Assembly: GCF_040409955.1 (NCBI RefSeq)
Contig: NZ_CP123385.1
Coordinates: 434,001-498,000, forward strand
DNA from: Salipiger sp. H15
GTDB taxonomy: Bacteria > Pseudomonadota > Alphaproteobacteria > Rhodobacterales > Rhodobacteraceae
Length of the DNA stretch: 64,000 nucleotides
Direction: 5' to 3'
Positions 1 to 9,323 of this stretch are shown in pieces; within the stretch, counting starts at the first letter, position 1, and the number at the start of each line of letters is the position of its first letter. A program made the translations under genes and the position numbers. The notes under the pieces are model-generated. The model was not told where the DNA came from, did no database searches, and saw only the letters and a list, made by a program, of their open reading frames with translations.

Positions 1-38
1 ACTTGCGGGGCCCGCGCGCACCGTCGCATCCAAGGCAT

Positions 39-1277
39 CTACCGCCGCCGGAGCCGCGACAGCGCCGTGTCCTCGAGCGCCCAGGCCCCGATGCCGTCGC
101 GGATGCCGGCCGCCATGCCGGCGCGCCAGGCGCGGTCCTGCAGGTGGCGCAGGTCCTCCTCGGTCGACAGGAACCCCACCTCGATCAGCACCGAGGGAAT
201 GTCCGCCGCCTTCAGCACCGAGAAGCCGGCCTGCCGCTGCGGGCGCTTGTGGACCTGCCCCACGGCATTGCGGATCCCCTCCACGAGATGGCTCGCCAGC
301 GCCTTGCCGCGCGGCGCGTTGTCGAGCCGCGCGAGGTCGAGCAGCACGTTCGCCACCCGGTCGTCCGAGCCCGACAGGTCGAGCCCCGCGAGGATGTCGT
401 CGCGGTCGTGGCGCTCCGCCAGCGCGGCGGAGGCGGCGTCGGAGGCATCGTCCGAGAGCGTGTAGACCGTGGCGCCATGCGCCACACCCTGCTCGATCGC
501 GTCCGCGTGCAGCGAGATGAAGAGATCGGCACGGGCATCATGGGCGAGCGCGACACGGCCTTCGAGCGAGACGAAGACATCCGCGTCGCGCGTCATCAGC
601 ACATCGTAGCCGGCGCGGCGCAGCACCTCGCGCAGGTCGCGGGCGAAGGTCAGCATGAGGTCGGCCTCGTTGTGCCCGTCGCGCTGCGCACCCGGGTCGA
701 TGCCGCCGTGGCCGGGGTCGAGCACGATGCGCAGCGGCGCGGTCTCGGCCCGGCGCGGCGCGGCCTTGGCCGTCGGCTCCGGCAGGTCCCAGCGCGGATC
801 GCGCGGCGTGCCTGAACGCGCGGCCATCGTCTCGGCGCTGCTGGACTCGAGCCGCAGGGCAAGCTCGGCGCCGCCGGTCTCGGTCGAGACGCTCATTCCG
901 GCGCGGGAGATGATCATCGGCCCCGCGAGGTCGGCCACCAGCCGCGACCAGCCCGAGCGGAACGGGCCCATGCGCAGCGACTCCACCGCCTCGGAGCGGT
1001 CCATGGCGGCGGCATCGGCGCCGGTCCAGTCGACCTCGCGGAAGTCGATCACCAGCCGCGGCGGGTCGGTCAGGGTGAAGGCGCGCCACGGCACGCCCTG
1101 GCTCAGCGAGAGCGTGAGCTCGGTGCCCCTGCCCCAGCCGCCGTCGCTGACCCCGCCGGCGGCAAAGCGCGCCTGGCCGCCAAGCGCCCGGTCCTGCCCA
1201 AGGTCCTGCGCCTGTGCGCCGCCGCCCAGCAGTGCGCAGAGCGCGCCCGCCGCGATGATCCGGAGAAAACTGCCCAT
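39..1277 (-). CDS. amiC: N-acetylmuramoyl-L-alanine amidase (AmiC type)
   Basis: This periplasmic zinc amidase cleaves the amide bond between N-acetylmuramic acid and the stem peptide, and in this family acts in daughter-cell separation. The protein has 412 residues. It has a signal peptide (about residues 1-23, ending GGAQA), an AMIN-like beta domain (about 45-145) and an Amidase_3 catalytic domain from about 182. Zinc and catalytic residues are visible as H190 in LDPGHGGIDPG, E204 in HNEADL, H257 in SLHADA and the late Glu in VLIEVGFLST. The ATG at 1277 was preferred to an in-frame ATG at 1337 because the signal peptide begins there. A degenerate LytM/NlpD-like protein at 34.5-35.7 kb is a plausible activator. 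Confidence 0.93.
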   Translation of the reverse strand: MGSFLRIIAAGALCALLGGGAQAQDLGQDRALGGQARFAAGGVSDGGWGRGTELTLSLSQGVPWRAFTLTDPPRLVIDFREVDWTGADAAAMDRSEAVESLRMGPFRSGWSRLVADLAGPMIISRAGMSVSTETGGAELALRLESSSAETMAARSGTPRDPRWDLPEPTAKAAPRRAETAPLRIVLDPGHGGIDPGAQRDGHNEADLMLTFARDLREVLRRAGYDVLMTRDADVFVSLEGRVALAHDARADLFISLHADAIEQGVAHGATVYTLSDDASDAASAALAERHDRDDILAGLDLSGSDDRVANVLLDLARLDNAPRGKALASHLVEGIRNAVGQVHKRPQRQAGFSVLKAADIPSVLIEVGFLSTEEDLRHLQDRAWRAGMAAGIRDGIGAWALEDTALSRLRRR

Positions 1278-1370
1278 CCGCCCGTCTGTCTTCTTGTTGT
1301 TGGGCCGGAGCCTAGCAGCCCCGCACGGGATTCGCACGCGGGGACATGCTTGGACCCGCGGTCCGGGAGG

Positions 1371-2516
1371 TCAGCCGCGCGCGTCCATGAAGGCCTTGAG
1401 CCGCGCGAGCCCCTCCTCGATCTCCGCCGTGCCGCGGGCGTAGGAGAAGCGCAGCGTCCCCGCCCCGCGCTCGGGGTCGAAGTCGAGCCCCGGCGTCACC
1501 GCCACCCCGGCCTTCTCGAGGATCTCGGCGGCGAAGGCGCGGCTGTCGGTGGTCAGGTGGCTCACGTCGGCATAGACGTAGAAGGCCCCGTCCGGCGGCG
1601 CGATGCGGTCGAACCCGGCCTTCGGCAGGCCCTCCATCATCAGCGCGCGGTTCTTCGTGTAGACCGCGAGGTTGGCCTGAAGCTCCTCGGTCGCGTCCAT
1701 CGCCGCCAGCGCCGCGACCTGCGAGGCGTTGGGCGCGCAGATGAAGAGGTTCTGCGCCAGCCGCTCGACCTGCCGGACCTGTGCCTCGGGCACCACCAGC
1801 CAGCCGACCCGCCAGCCGGTCATCGAGAAGTACTTCGAGAAGGAGTTGATCACGCAGACATCGTCCGACACCTGCAGCGCGGTCACCGGTTTCCGGTCGT
1901 AGTCGATGCCGTGGTAGATCTCGTCCGACAGGAAGGAGGCGCCGCGCGCCTGCGCCGCCTCGACCAGCGCCGCGAGCTCGGGCTTGCCGAGCATCGTGCC
2001 CGTGGGATTTCCGGGCGAGGCGACCATGACGCCCTCGCACGCCGTGGCGGCGATGTCCTGCGGGACCAGCTGGTAGCGGTTCTCGGCCGCGGTCTGCACC
2101 TCGACGGGCCGCAGGTCGAGCGCCTTGAGGATCTGCCGGTACGAGGGATAGCCCGGCGCGCCGAGCAGCACCCGATCGCCGGAATCGAAGAGCGCCGAGA
2201 AGGCGAGGATGAAGCCGCCCGACGAGCCCGGCGTCACCACCACGCGGTTCGGGTTCAGGTCGACGTCGTACCACTCGCCGTAGAGCCGGGCGATACGCGC
2301 GCGCAGCTCGGGAATGCCGAGCGCCACGGTGTAGCCGAGCGCGTCGTTCTCCATCGCCGCGGCCAGCGCCTTGCGGGCGGCCTCGGGCGCGGGGGAACTG
2401 GGCTGGCCGACCTCCATGTGGATGATGTGGCGGCCTGCGGCCTCGGCGGCGCGGGCCTGCTCCATCACGTCCATCACGATGAAGGGATCGACCGCCCCCC
2501 GGCTTGAGTTTCGCAT
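1371..2516 (-). CDS. Pyridoxal-phosphate-dependent aminotransferase, class I/II
   Basis: This is a 381-residue fold-type I aminotransferase acting on an amino acid that the sequence does not identify. The visible signatures are the cofactor-contacting SPGNPTG segment (about 167-173), the DEIYHG motif (199-204) and the lysine that binds PLP in SFSKYFSMTGWRVGW (K228). The start at 2516 follows a GGGAGAGAG ribosome-binding site five bases or so upstream; a much longer upstream reading frame exists but runs antisense through the neighbouring protease gene. It is divergent from the M48 protease, with only 67 bases between the two starts. Family members are often labelled aspartate or alanine aminotransferase, but substrate is not assigned here. 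Confidence 0.9.
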   Translation of the reverse strand: MRNSSRGAVDPFIVMDVMEQARAAEAAGRHIIHMEVGQPSSPAPEAARKALAAAMENDALGYTVALGIPELRARIARLYGEWYDVDLNPNRVVVTPGSSGGFILAFSALFDSGDRVLLGAPGYPSYRQILKALDLRPVEVQTAAENRYQLVPQDIAATACEGVMVASPGNPTGTMLGKPELAALVEAAQARGASFLSDEIYHGIDYDRKPVTALQVSDDVCVINSFSKYFSMTGWRVGWLVVPEAQVRQVERLAQNLFICAPNASQVAALAAMDATEELQANLAVYTKNRALMMEGLPKAGFDRIAPPDGAFYVYADVSHLTTDSRAFAAEILEKAGVAVTPGLDFDPERGAGTLRFSYARGTAEIEEGLARLKAFMDARG

Positions 2517-2583
2517 GTCTCTCTCCCATGGTGGCTCGGCACATCGTCTTCGGGCGGAGTACGAAGCTTCCGGGGGAGGGTCA

Positions 2584-3924
2584 ATGCCGGGACCGCGCGC
2601 CGCACTGCGCCGCATCGCCACGCTCTGCGCTGCCGCGGTCCTGCTTGCGGCACCTGCCGCGCATGGCGCGACGCTGCTGCGAGACGCGGACCTCGAGCAC
2701 GCCCTGACCGAGATCGCCGCGCCGGTGCTGCGCGCCTCGGGGCTGAGCCCCGCGCAGGTCGATATCATTGTGCTCAGGGACGACACGCTCAACGCCTTCG
2801 TGACGGACACGACGCGGATCTTCCTGCACTCGGGCCTGATCATGAAGCTGCCCGACGCCAAGTCGCTGCAGGCGGTGATCGCGCACGAGGCCGCGCATAT
2901 CACCGGCGGGCACATCACCCGGCGCACCGAGAACATGCGCGCCGCCCGCACCGCCGCCGGGCTGGGCATGGTGCTGGCCGCCGCGACCGGCGCGGCCACC
3001 GGCAGCGGCGAGGCCGCGCTGGGGCTGGCGCTGGGAACGCAGGGCTCGGCGCTGCGCAGCTTCCTCGGCCACAGCCGCGCCGAGGAAAGCTCGGCCGACA
3101 TCGCCTCGATCCGCACCCTCGTGCAGGCCGGGATCGACCCGCGCGGCGCGCTGGAGGTGCAGGAGATCTTCCTCGGGCAGGAGGCGCTGAACGTCGGGCG
3201 GCAGGATCCCTACATGCAGAGCCACCCGCTGACCCGCGACCGGTTCCGCGCCACGCAGGGGCTCGTCGCCGCGGCGCGCGTGCCCGAGACCAACGATGCC
3301 GCCGCCGACTACTGGTTCCTCCGCGCCCGCGGCAAGCTCTCGGCCTTCCTGCGCGCTCCGGGCTGGACGCTGGGCCGGCTCGGCGACAGCGGCAGCCGCG
3401 ACATCGCGCTGATGCGCGAGGCGGTGGCGCGGCACCGGCAGACCGACCTTCCCGGCGCGCTACGGGCCATCGACGGCGCCATCGCGCTGCGCCCCAAGGA
3501 CGCGTATTATCACGACCTGAAGGGGCAGATCCTGCTCGAGTCCCGCCAGCCGGCCGAAGCCGCCCGGGTCTATGCGCAGGCCCGCGGCCTTGCGCCGGGC
3601 AACGCGCAGGTGCTGGGCGGGCTCGGCCGGGCACAGCTCGCCTCGGGACAGTTCAAGGCCGCGCTCGCCACGCTCGAGGAGGCACGCGGCCGGGACTGGG
3701 CCGACCCGCGCATCCTGCGCGACCTCTCGGTCGCCTATGCGCGCGCGGGCAACGACGCGATGGCCTCCGAGGCGACGGCGCAACGCTACGCGCTCGAGGG
3801 CCGGATGCAGGACGCAGGCATTCATGCGAAACGCGCGGTGGATCTCCTGCCGCGCGGATCCGCCCCGTGGAACCGCGCGCAGGATGTGCTAGACGCATCT
3901 GAGCGCGCCGCAAGGAAACGCTGA
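2584..3924 (+). CDS. M48 family metalloprotease with TPR repeats (BepA/YfgC-like)
   Basis: This is a periplasmic zinc metalloprotease of 446 residues, related to BepA, which in enterobacteria assists or degrades outer-membrane proteins during assembly. It has a signal peptide (about 1-28, ending PAAHG), then a peptidase M48 domain with the zinc motif HEAAH at 101-105 and a downstream Glu in the SRAEESSAD segment as likely third ligand. From about residue 285 to the end it has helical repeats of TPR type. The ATG at 2584 sits behind GGGGGAGGGT. The next gene is a DsbA-like oxidoreductase 40 bases downstream, so the two probably form an envelope-quality-control pair. Confidence 0.92.
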   Translation: MPGPRAALRRIATLCAAAVLLAAPAAHGATLLRDADLEHALTEIAAPVLRASGLSPAQVDIIVLRDDTLNAFVTDTTRIFLHSGLIMKLPDAKSLQAVIAHEAAHITGGHITRRTENMRAARTAAGLGMVLAAATGAATGSGEAALGLALGTQGSALRSFLGHSRAEESSADIASIRTLVQAGIDPRGALEVQEIFLGQEALNVGRQDPYMQSHPLTRDRFRATQGLVAAARVPETNDAAADYWFLRARGKLSAFLRAPGWTLGRLGDSGSRDIALMREAVARHRQTDLPGALRAIDGAIALRPKDAYYHDLKGQILLESRQPAEAARVYAQARGLAPGNAQVLGGLGRAQLASGQFKAALATLEEARGRDWADPRILRDLSVAYARAGNDAMASEATAQRYALEGRMQDAGIHAKRAVDLLPRGSAPWNRAQDVLDASERAARKR

Positions 3925-3964
3925 CACCGCCCCGAGCGGGCGCCCCATGACCGACGGAGACAAG

Positions 3965-4753
3965 ATGCAGACCTTTTCGACCCGCCGCACCGCCCTTCGC
4001 CGTGCCGCCGCCTCGCTGGCCATCGCCAGCGGGCTCATGGCGCCCCCTGCGCTGGCGCAGGACTTCGACCTTCAGAAGCTGACGCCCGAGCAGCGCGAGG
4101 CCTTCCGCGCCGAGGTCCGCGAGTACCTGCTCGACAATCCCGAGGTCATCATGGAGGCGGTGAGCGCGCTCGAGGCCCGGCAGGCCGAACAGCAGGCCGC
4201 CGCCGATGGCGACCTCGTCGATTCCTTCGCCGGCCCACTCTTCGACGACGGTTACAGCTGGGTGGGTGGCAACCCCGAGGGCGACGTGACCATCGTCGAG
4301 TTCTCGGACTACCGCTGCGGCTACTGCCGCAAGGCCTTCCCCGAGGTCGAGGAACTGGTGAAGAGCGACGGCAACATCCGCATCGTGATCAAGGAATTCC
4401 CGATCCTCGGACAGGATTCCATGACCTCGTCGCGCTTCGCCCTCGCCACCATGCTGGTCGCGGGCCCCGACGCCTACAAGCAGATGCACGATGCGCTGAT
4501 CTCGCTCAAGCAGGAACCCTCGGAGCCCGTGCTGACGAAGCTGGCGACGACCCTTGGGCTCGACGCCGACGAGATCCTTGCAAGGATGAGCGATCCCGAG
4601 GTGGACCGCCGCATCAAGGAAACCCACGAGCTGGCCTCGAAGCTGCAGATCAGCGGCACGCCGACCTTCGTCTTCGGCGACCAGATGCTGCGCGGCTACG
4701 TGCCGATCGACGGGATGCGCCAGATCCTCAAGCAGGTGCGCGACGAAAGCTGA
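3965..4753 (+). CDS. DsbA-family thiol:disulfide oxidoreductase
   Basis: This is a secreted thioredoxin-fold protein of 262 residues, probably acting on disulfides of exported proteins. The N-terminus has a basic twin-arginine-like signal (TRRTALRR, cleavage near ALAQ at 29-32). A helical N-terminal extension follows (about 35-95), and then the thioredoxin domain with the active site FSDYRCGYC (C118 and C121) and a cis-Pro segment SGTPTF near the C-terminus. This is the DsbA/BdbD-like arrangement with an added N-terminal coiled segment (Scs/Com1-like). The ATG at 3965 has GGAGACAAG directly upstream; an in-frame ATG at 3947 would add six residues and has no good ribosome site. Confidence 0.9.
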   Translation: MQTFSTRRTALRRAAASLAIASGLMAPPALAQDFDLQKLTPEQREAFRAEVREYLLDNPEVIMEAVSALEARQAEQQAAADGDLVDSFAGPLFDDGYSWVGGNPEGDVTIVEFSDYRCGYCRKAFPEVEELVKSDGNIRIVIKEFPILGQDSMTSSRFALATMLVAGPDAYKQMHDALISLKQEPSEPVLTKLATTLGLDADEILARMSDPEVDRRIKETHELASKLQISGTPTFVFGDQMLRGYVPIDGMRQILKQVRDES

Positions 4754-4755
4754 GA

Positions 4756-6117
4756 CTACCCAGCGGGCGAGGCGGCGCGGGCCCGGGTCGGTCGCGGGCC
4801 TCCCCCCGCCTGTGACGCGGCCGGCGCGGCCGGGAAGCAGAGGCGCGCACAGGTGCCCTGCCCCGGCCCCGGCGAGCTCAGCTCGAAGCTGCCGCCCGAC
4901 TGCTCGGCGAAGCCGCGCAGCATTGCGAGCCCCAGCCCCGAGCCCTGCCCCACCGGCTTGGTGGTGAAATAGGGCTCGCAGACCAGCGGCATCAGGTCGG
5001 GCGGAATGCCGGTGCCGCTGTCGCGCAGCTCGAAGCAGACGCCGTGCCCGGCCCCCAGCCGCGCAGCTTTCGCACAAAGCTCGATCTCCCCGCCCCCGGG
5101 CATCGCGTCGCGCGCGTTGCAGATCAGCTCGATCAGGCAGGTCTGCAGCTTTGGCGCGTCGACGCTGACCTGCGGCAGGTCGGGATCGACCCGCAGCCGC
5201 AGCTCGTGCTCCGGGGTCAGCACCTCGGCGGCGCGGCCCGGCACCCCCTGCAGAAGCTCGTCCGGGCTCAGCGCCATGGGACGCAGCCGCGCGCTGCTCG
5301 AGATGGCGAGCAGCTGGCCCGTCAGCTCGGCGCCGCGCCGCGCCGCGCGCTCGGCCTCGGCCATCAGCTCCTCGCGTTCGGCCGCCGTGTGAGAGAGCCG
5401 CGCCAGTTCCATGTTGCCCAGCACCGCCGTCAGCAGGTTGTTGAAGTCATGCGCGACCCCGCCGGTCAGCTGCTCGAGCGCCTGCCCGCGCGCCTCGGCC
5501 AGCGCCGCGCGCGCGGTGATCTCGAGCCGCTCGCGGGTGCGCATCACGTTCCAGGCGACGCGGCAGAAATAGAGGTAGCAGACCAGCAACGCCACGCTCA
5601 CCAGCACGGTATCCGGGGTGCCGGGATGGGCCAGCCAGAGCCAGACGGCGCGGGCCAGCACCCCCACCCCCATGAGCGACAGGTCCAGCATCAGCAGCAG
5701 CCGCATCTGCACCCGGTACGACAGGGTGTTGAGCAGCGCCACGAAGATGAAGAGCAGCGACAGGATTGTCAGCCCCGGGTCGGACTGCACCCAGAGGATC
5801 ATCCCGCCGGCGATGTAGGCCAGCCCCGAAAGCACCAGCGTCGCCACGGGCAGCACCAGGTGCCGCCGGTAGCCGCGGTCGGGAAGCGAGGTCACGACGT
5901 GGAAATGCAGCGCGAAGGTGGCGAGCATGACGCCCAGCCAGGGCAGCATCGCCTTCACGTCCATGAAGACCCAGATGGCGAGCGCGGCGGCGCCGACGAG
6001 CCCGATGCTCAGCAGCCCCTGCGAGCGCCGCATCCCCTCGAGGCTGCGCAGCGCCGTCAGGTCGAGCAGTTGGTCGGCGGGCGGGATGATCCCGGCCAGG
6101 ACGCGCGCCCGCCGCAC
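4756..6117 (-). CDS. Membrane-bound sensor histidine kinase
   Basis: This 453-residue kinase lies on the minus strand directly behind ispG. It has about six hydrophobic segments between residues 30 and 205, with no large periplasmic loop, so the signal is probably sensed in or near the membrane. The HisKA phosphoacceptor is in GGVAHDFNNLLTAVLGNMELA. The ATP-binding domain shows the N box (CNARDAMP), the G1 box (DSGTGIPPDL) and the G2 box (GQGSGLGLAM). There is no receiver domain and no response regulator gene beside it. I chose a GTG start at 6117 because GGAG lies eight bases upstream, inside the end of ispG, suggesting coupling; an internal ATG at 6033 is the alternative. Confidence 0.85.
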   Translation of the reverse strand: MRRARVLAGIIPPADQLLDLTALRSLEGMRRSQGLLSIGLVGAAALAIWVFMDVKAMLPWLGVMLATFALHFHVVTSLPDRGYRRHLVLPVATLVLSGLAYIAGGMILWVQSDPGLTILSLLFIFVALLNTLSYRVQMRLLLMLDLSLMGVGVLARAVWLWLAHPGTPDTVLVSVALLVCYLYFCRVAWNVMRTRERLEITARAALAEARGQALEQLTGGVAHDFNNLLTAVLGNMELARLSHTAAEREELMAEAERAARRGAELTGQLLAISSSARLRPMALSPDELLQGVPGRAAEVLTPEHELRLRVDPDLPQVSVDAPKLQTCLIELICNARDAMPGGGEIELCAKAARLGAGHGVCFELRDSGTGIPPDLMPLVCEPYFTTKPVGQGSGLGLAMLRGFAEQSGGSFELSSPGPGQGTCARLCFPAAPAASQAGGGPRPTRARAASPAG

Positions 6118-6122
6118 CTTGA

Positions 6123-7256
6123 CTACTCCGCTGCCTGCGCCTTCGAGGCCTCGTCGGCTTCGATCTGGGCAGCTTTCTTCTCGACCTCCTCGACGATGTG
6201 GTCGATCATCTGGTCGTTCGACATCTTGTAGCTCGCCTTGCCCGCCAGGTAGACCATGCCCGAGCCCGCGCCACCGCCGGTGAAGCCGACATCGGTCATC
6301 AGCGCCTCGCCCGGCCCGTTCACCACGCAGCCGATGATCGACAGCGACATGGGCGTCTTGATGTGCTCGAGCCGCTGCTCCAGCGCCTCGACGGTCTTGA
6401 TCACGTCGAAGCCCTGCCGCGCGCAGGACGGGCAGGAGATAATGTTGACGCCGCGGTGGCGCAGGCCGAGCGATTTCAGGATCTCGTAGCCGACCTTGAC
6501 CTCCTCGACCGGATCGGCCGAGAGCGAGACGCGCAGCGTGTCGCCGATACCCATCCACAAGAGTTGGCCAAGGCCGATGGCGCTCTTGATCGTGCCCGAG
6601 GTGAGCCCGCCCGCCTCGGTGATGCCAAGGTGGATCGGCTTGTCCGTCGCCTCGGCCAGGCCCATGTAGGCGGCGGCCGACAGGAAGACATCCGAGGCCT
6701 TCACGCTGATCTTGAACTCGTGGAAATCGTTGTCCTCGAGGATGCGGATGTGGTCGAGCGCGGACTCGACCATCGCCTCGGGGCAGGGCTCGCCGTATTT
6801 CTCCAGCAGGTGCCTTTCCAGCGAGCCGCCGTTCACCCCGATGCGCATCGAGCAGCCATTGTCACGGGCGGCGGCGATCACCTCGCGCACACGCTCGGGG
6901 CTGCCGATGTTGCCGGGGTTGATGCGCAGGCAGGCGGCGCCGGCAAGGGCACTCTCGATGCCGCGCTTGTAATGGAAATGGATGTCCGCGACGATCGGCA
7001 CCGGGCTTTCGCGCACGATCTCCTTCAGCGCCTTCGAGCTGGCCTCGTCGGGCACCGAGACGCGCACGATGTCGGCCCCGGCCTCGGCGGCGCGCTGCAC
7101 CTGCTCGACGGTGGCCTTCACGTCGGAGGTGATGGTGTTGGTCATGGTCTGCACCGAGATCGGTGCATCGCCGCCCACCGGCACGTTGCCCACCATGATC
7201 TGCCGGGACTTGCGGCGCTCGATGCTGCGCCAGGGGCGGATCGGGTTGTGGCTCAT
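6123..7256 (-). CDS. ispG: 4-hydroxy-3-methylbut-2-en-1-yl diphosphate synthase (GcpE)
   Basis: IspG is the iron-sulfur enzyme of the methylerythritol phosphate pathway that converts MEcPP to HMBPP for isoprenoid synthesis. The 377-residue protein has the expected N-terminal TIM-barrel sequence ([21 protein letters not shown]). The C-terminal 4Fe-4S cysteines are visible in [10 protein letters not shown] and in the [10 protein letters not shown] segment. The start at 7256 is supported by AGGAGG ten bases upstream; an in-frame ATG eight codons earlier lacks this. It lies between the RodZ-like gene and the histidine kinase, all on the minus strand; only five bases separate it from the kinase start. 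Confidence 0.97.
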   Translation of the reverse strand: MSHNPIRPWRSIERRKSRQIMVGNVPVGGDAPISVQTMTNTITSDVKATVEQVQRAAEAGADIVRVSVPDEASSKALKEIVRESPVPIVADIHFHYKRGIESALAGAACLRINPGNIGSPERVREVIAAARDNGCSMRIGVNGGSLERHLLEKYGEPCPEAMVESALDHIRILEDNDFHEFKISVKASDVFLSAAAYMGLAEATDKPIHLGITEAGGLTSGTIKSAIGLGQLLWMGIGDTLRVSLSADPVEEVKVGYEILKSLGLRHRGVNIISCPSCARQGFDVIKTVEALEQRLEHIKTPMSLSIIGCVVNGPGEALMTDVGFTGGGAGSGMVYLAGKASYKMSNDQMIDHIVEEVEKKAAQIEADEASKAQAAE

Positions 7257-7382
7257 GGACAGAAAGCCTCCTGAGGGCATGCGTTGGTATTCAGCCGCAA
7301 CATAGCGCCCGCCGCCGCCCGAAACCAGAGGCGAGCCGCGCCGGAAGCGCGGCGTCGCGGACGCAATGGCGTGAGACTTGGC

Positions 7383-9053
7383 TCAGTCGGCCCGGACGAG
7401 GTCGCCGCTCAGTTCGGCCACGACCCGCGAGAGGTCGGCGTCGCGGGTGAGATCGGCCACCTTGTAGGCGGTGGTCAGGTGCTCGACGGAAAGCGGCAGG
7501 TTCTTGGTCACCGTCCCCGAGGCGCCGACCGGACCGTAGGTCTGGCCGTTCACCGCGAAGTAGACCGCGCCGGATTCGCCCACGCGGACGCTGGCCGGGT
7601 CCTGGGTGGCCGGGGCCGTCCAGGTGTCGCCCGCGCGCATGGTCTTCTCGAAGATCACCGAACCGTCGGCCGAGCGCACGCGCACCCAGGCCGGACGCAC
7701 CGCGATCATCGTCACGCCGGGCGCCGCGTCCTGCAGCACCTTCGGCGCGCCGGGCTGGGTCACCGCCGGGGCGGCCTGCGCCACCAGCGTCTGCGCCGCC
7801 GCGGGAACCGCATTCTCGTTCAGCTTGGCCAGCACGCGCTGCAGGTCGCCGTCGGTCTCGGGCACGGCGGGCTTGTAGGCGGCGGTCACCACCTCGGGCA
7901 GCAGCGCCACGTCGCGGGTCACCTGCCCCTTCGGCCCGAGCGGGCCGAGGGTCTGGCCGTTGGTCGCAAGATAGAGCGCGCCCGACTCGCCGACCGTGAG
8001 GCTGGCCTCGGACTGGCCCTCGGGCACGGTCCAGGTGTCACCCGGCTCCATCACCCGCTCGTAGAGCACCTTGCCGTTCGCACCGCGCACGCGCACCCAG
8101 GCGGGGCGCACCGCGACCAGCGTCACGGTCTTGCCGCCAAGAAGCGCGGCCTGCGGCTGCTCGGTTCCGGGCAGCGGCGCGGGAAGCCCGGCCACCTGCA
8201 TCTCGGCCCCGACGGTCGTGGGATCGACCTGCGGCAGCTGGTTGCGCTCGGCCTGCGCGAAGGCGCCGACGGTCGAGGGATCGAGCGAGGAGATCGGCGC
8301 GTCGCGCGCCACCAGCACCGGCACGTCCAGCGCCTTGGGGCGGTAGAGCCGGTCCAGCGCCTCGTTCGAGGGCGGCGAGAACGGGCCCGCGCCATCGGCG
8401 CTCGCGACCTGCTGGCTGCCTTCCTCGGGGGGCGTGACCGTGGTGGTCTGCACCGGGTCGAGATCGCTCAGCACCAGCGGCGTCTGGTCGACGGGCGCGA
8501 CCTGCACCCGCTGCACCTCGCGCAGGACCGCGTAGCCGCCGTAGCCGATGCCGCTCAGCAGCGCGACCAGCACCAGCAGCGAGCCGATGGCTCCGGGCTC
8601 GATGCGCGAGAAGAAGGACTCGCCCGCGGGCACGAAGGGCATGCGGGGATGTTCGAAGATGTCGCGCGCGACCGGGGCCGGCAGGTCGCCGTTGCCCTTG
8701 CGGATCGTCGAGGCCCTCTCGGACATGCCATGCGCGACGGCAAACCCGCTCTCCTCGCAGAAGAGCCGGTAGCACTCGTCGGGGTCCATGCCGAGATAGC
8801 GCGCGTAGGAGCGGACGTAGCCGGCGATGAAGCCGGGCGTGTCGAAGGCCGAGGGATCGCAGTTCTCGATCGCGGCGATGTAGCTCGCCTTGATGCGCAG
8901 CTCGCGCTGCACGTCGAGAAGGGATTTGCCCATGGTGGCGCGCTCACCGCGCATCACGTCGCCCAGGTGCAGGGTGAAATCGTCGAAGCCGCGCGGCGTG
9001 GTGTCCGCGTTCATCTCGTCTTCAGACATACGAGGGGAATTACGCCCAATCAT
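7383..9053 (-). CDS. RodZ-like helix-turn-helix membrane protein with duplicated DUF4115-like domain
   Basis: This 556-residue protein has a cytoplasmic RodZ-type HTH domain (about residues 28-95, with LLDVQRELRIKASYIAAIE), a linker, one membrane segment (about 155-177), and a long periplasmic part. The periplasmic part carries two copies of a DUF4115-like beta domain, about 309-394 and 447-532. Both copies contain VRPAWVRVR, GDTW, VGESGA and NGQT. RodZ links the MreB cytoskeleton to wall synthesis in rod-shaped bacteria; whether this relative does so is inference. It lies upstream of ispG, as seen in related Rhodobacterales. The start at 9053 has only a modest AAGGCGG ribosome site; ATGs at 9029 and 9014 are possible. 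Confidence 0.85.
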   Translation of the reverse strand: MIGRNSPRMSEDEMNADTTPRGFDDFTLHLGDVMRGERATMGKSLLDVQRELRIKASYIAAIENCDPSAFDTPGFIAGYVRSYARYLGMDPDECYRLFCEESGFAVAHGMSERASTIRKGNGDLPAPVARDIFEHPRMPFVPAGESFFSRIEPGAIGSLLVLVALLSGIGYGGYAVLREVQRVQVAPVDQTPLVLSDLDPVQTTTVTPPEEGSQQVASADGAGPFSPPSNEALDRLYRPKALDVPVLVARDAPISSLDPSTVGAFAQAERNQLPQVDPTTVGAEMQVAGLPAPLPGTEQPQAALLGGKTVTLVAVRPAWVRVRGANGKVLYERVMEPGDTWTVPEGQSEASLTVGESGALYLATNGQTLGPLGPKGQVTRDVALLPEVVTAAYKPAVPETDGDLQRVLAKLNENAVPAAAQTLVAQAAPAVTQPGAPKVLQDAAPGVTMIAVRPAWVRVRSADGSVIFEKTMRAGDTWTAPATQDPASVRVGESGAVYFAVNGQTYGPVGASGTVTKNLPLSVEHLTTAYKVADLTRDADLSRVVAELSGDLVRAD

Positions 9054-9240
9054 GCGTTCCGCCTTGTGCTCCACCGTCCCAGACTGCGCCTGCCAAATCA
9101 CGGGCTCGCGATTCGGGTCGCGGCCTTTATTGAGGTTACGTTAGCACAGAACAACTGAAATTACACAAAATCAGGTGGTCATCGGCGCGCTTCTGCGCAG
9201 GATGCATGGGTTTTCCCCATTCCCCGAAGGAAGTTTCCGG

Positions 9241-9278
9241 AACAAAACAGAACCCCGCGATTTTGGAAACCGCGGGGT
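9241..9278 (-). terminator. Rho-independent terminator downstream of hemA
   Basis: Read on the minus strand, an 8-bp GC-rich stem (ACCCCGCG at 9252-9259 pairing with CGCGGGGT at 9271-9278, extendable past one mismatch by TTT/AAA) is followed by a T-rich tract (TTCTGTTTTGTT). It lies about 45 bases after the hemA stop codon. Confidence 0.75.
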
Positions 9279-9323
9279 CACAATAACACGATTCTATTCG
9301 AAGGGATCCGCCTTCCGCGCGGA

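Noticed and set aside
4756..6117. Hybrid kinase or two-component pair
   Set aside because: The protein ends soon after the G2 box, with no receiver domain, and no response regulator gene is adjacent.
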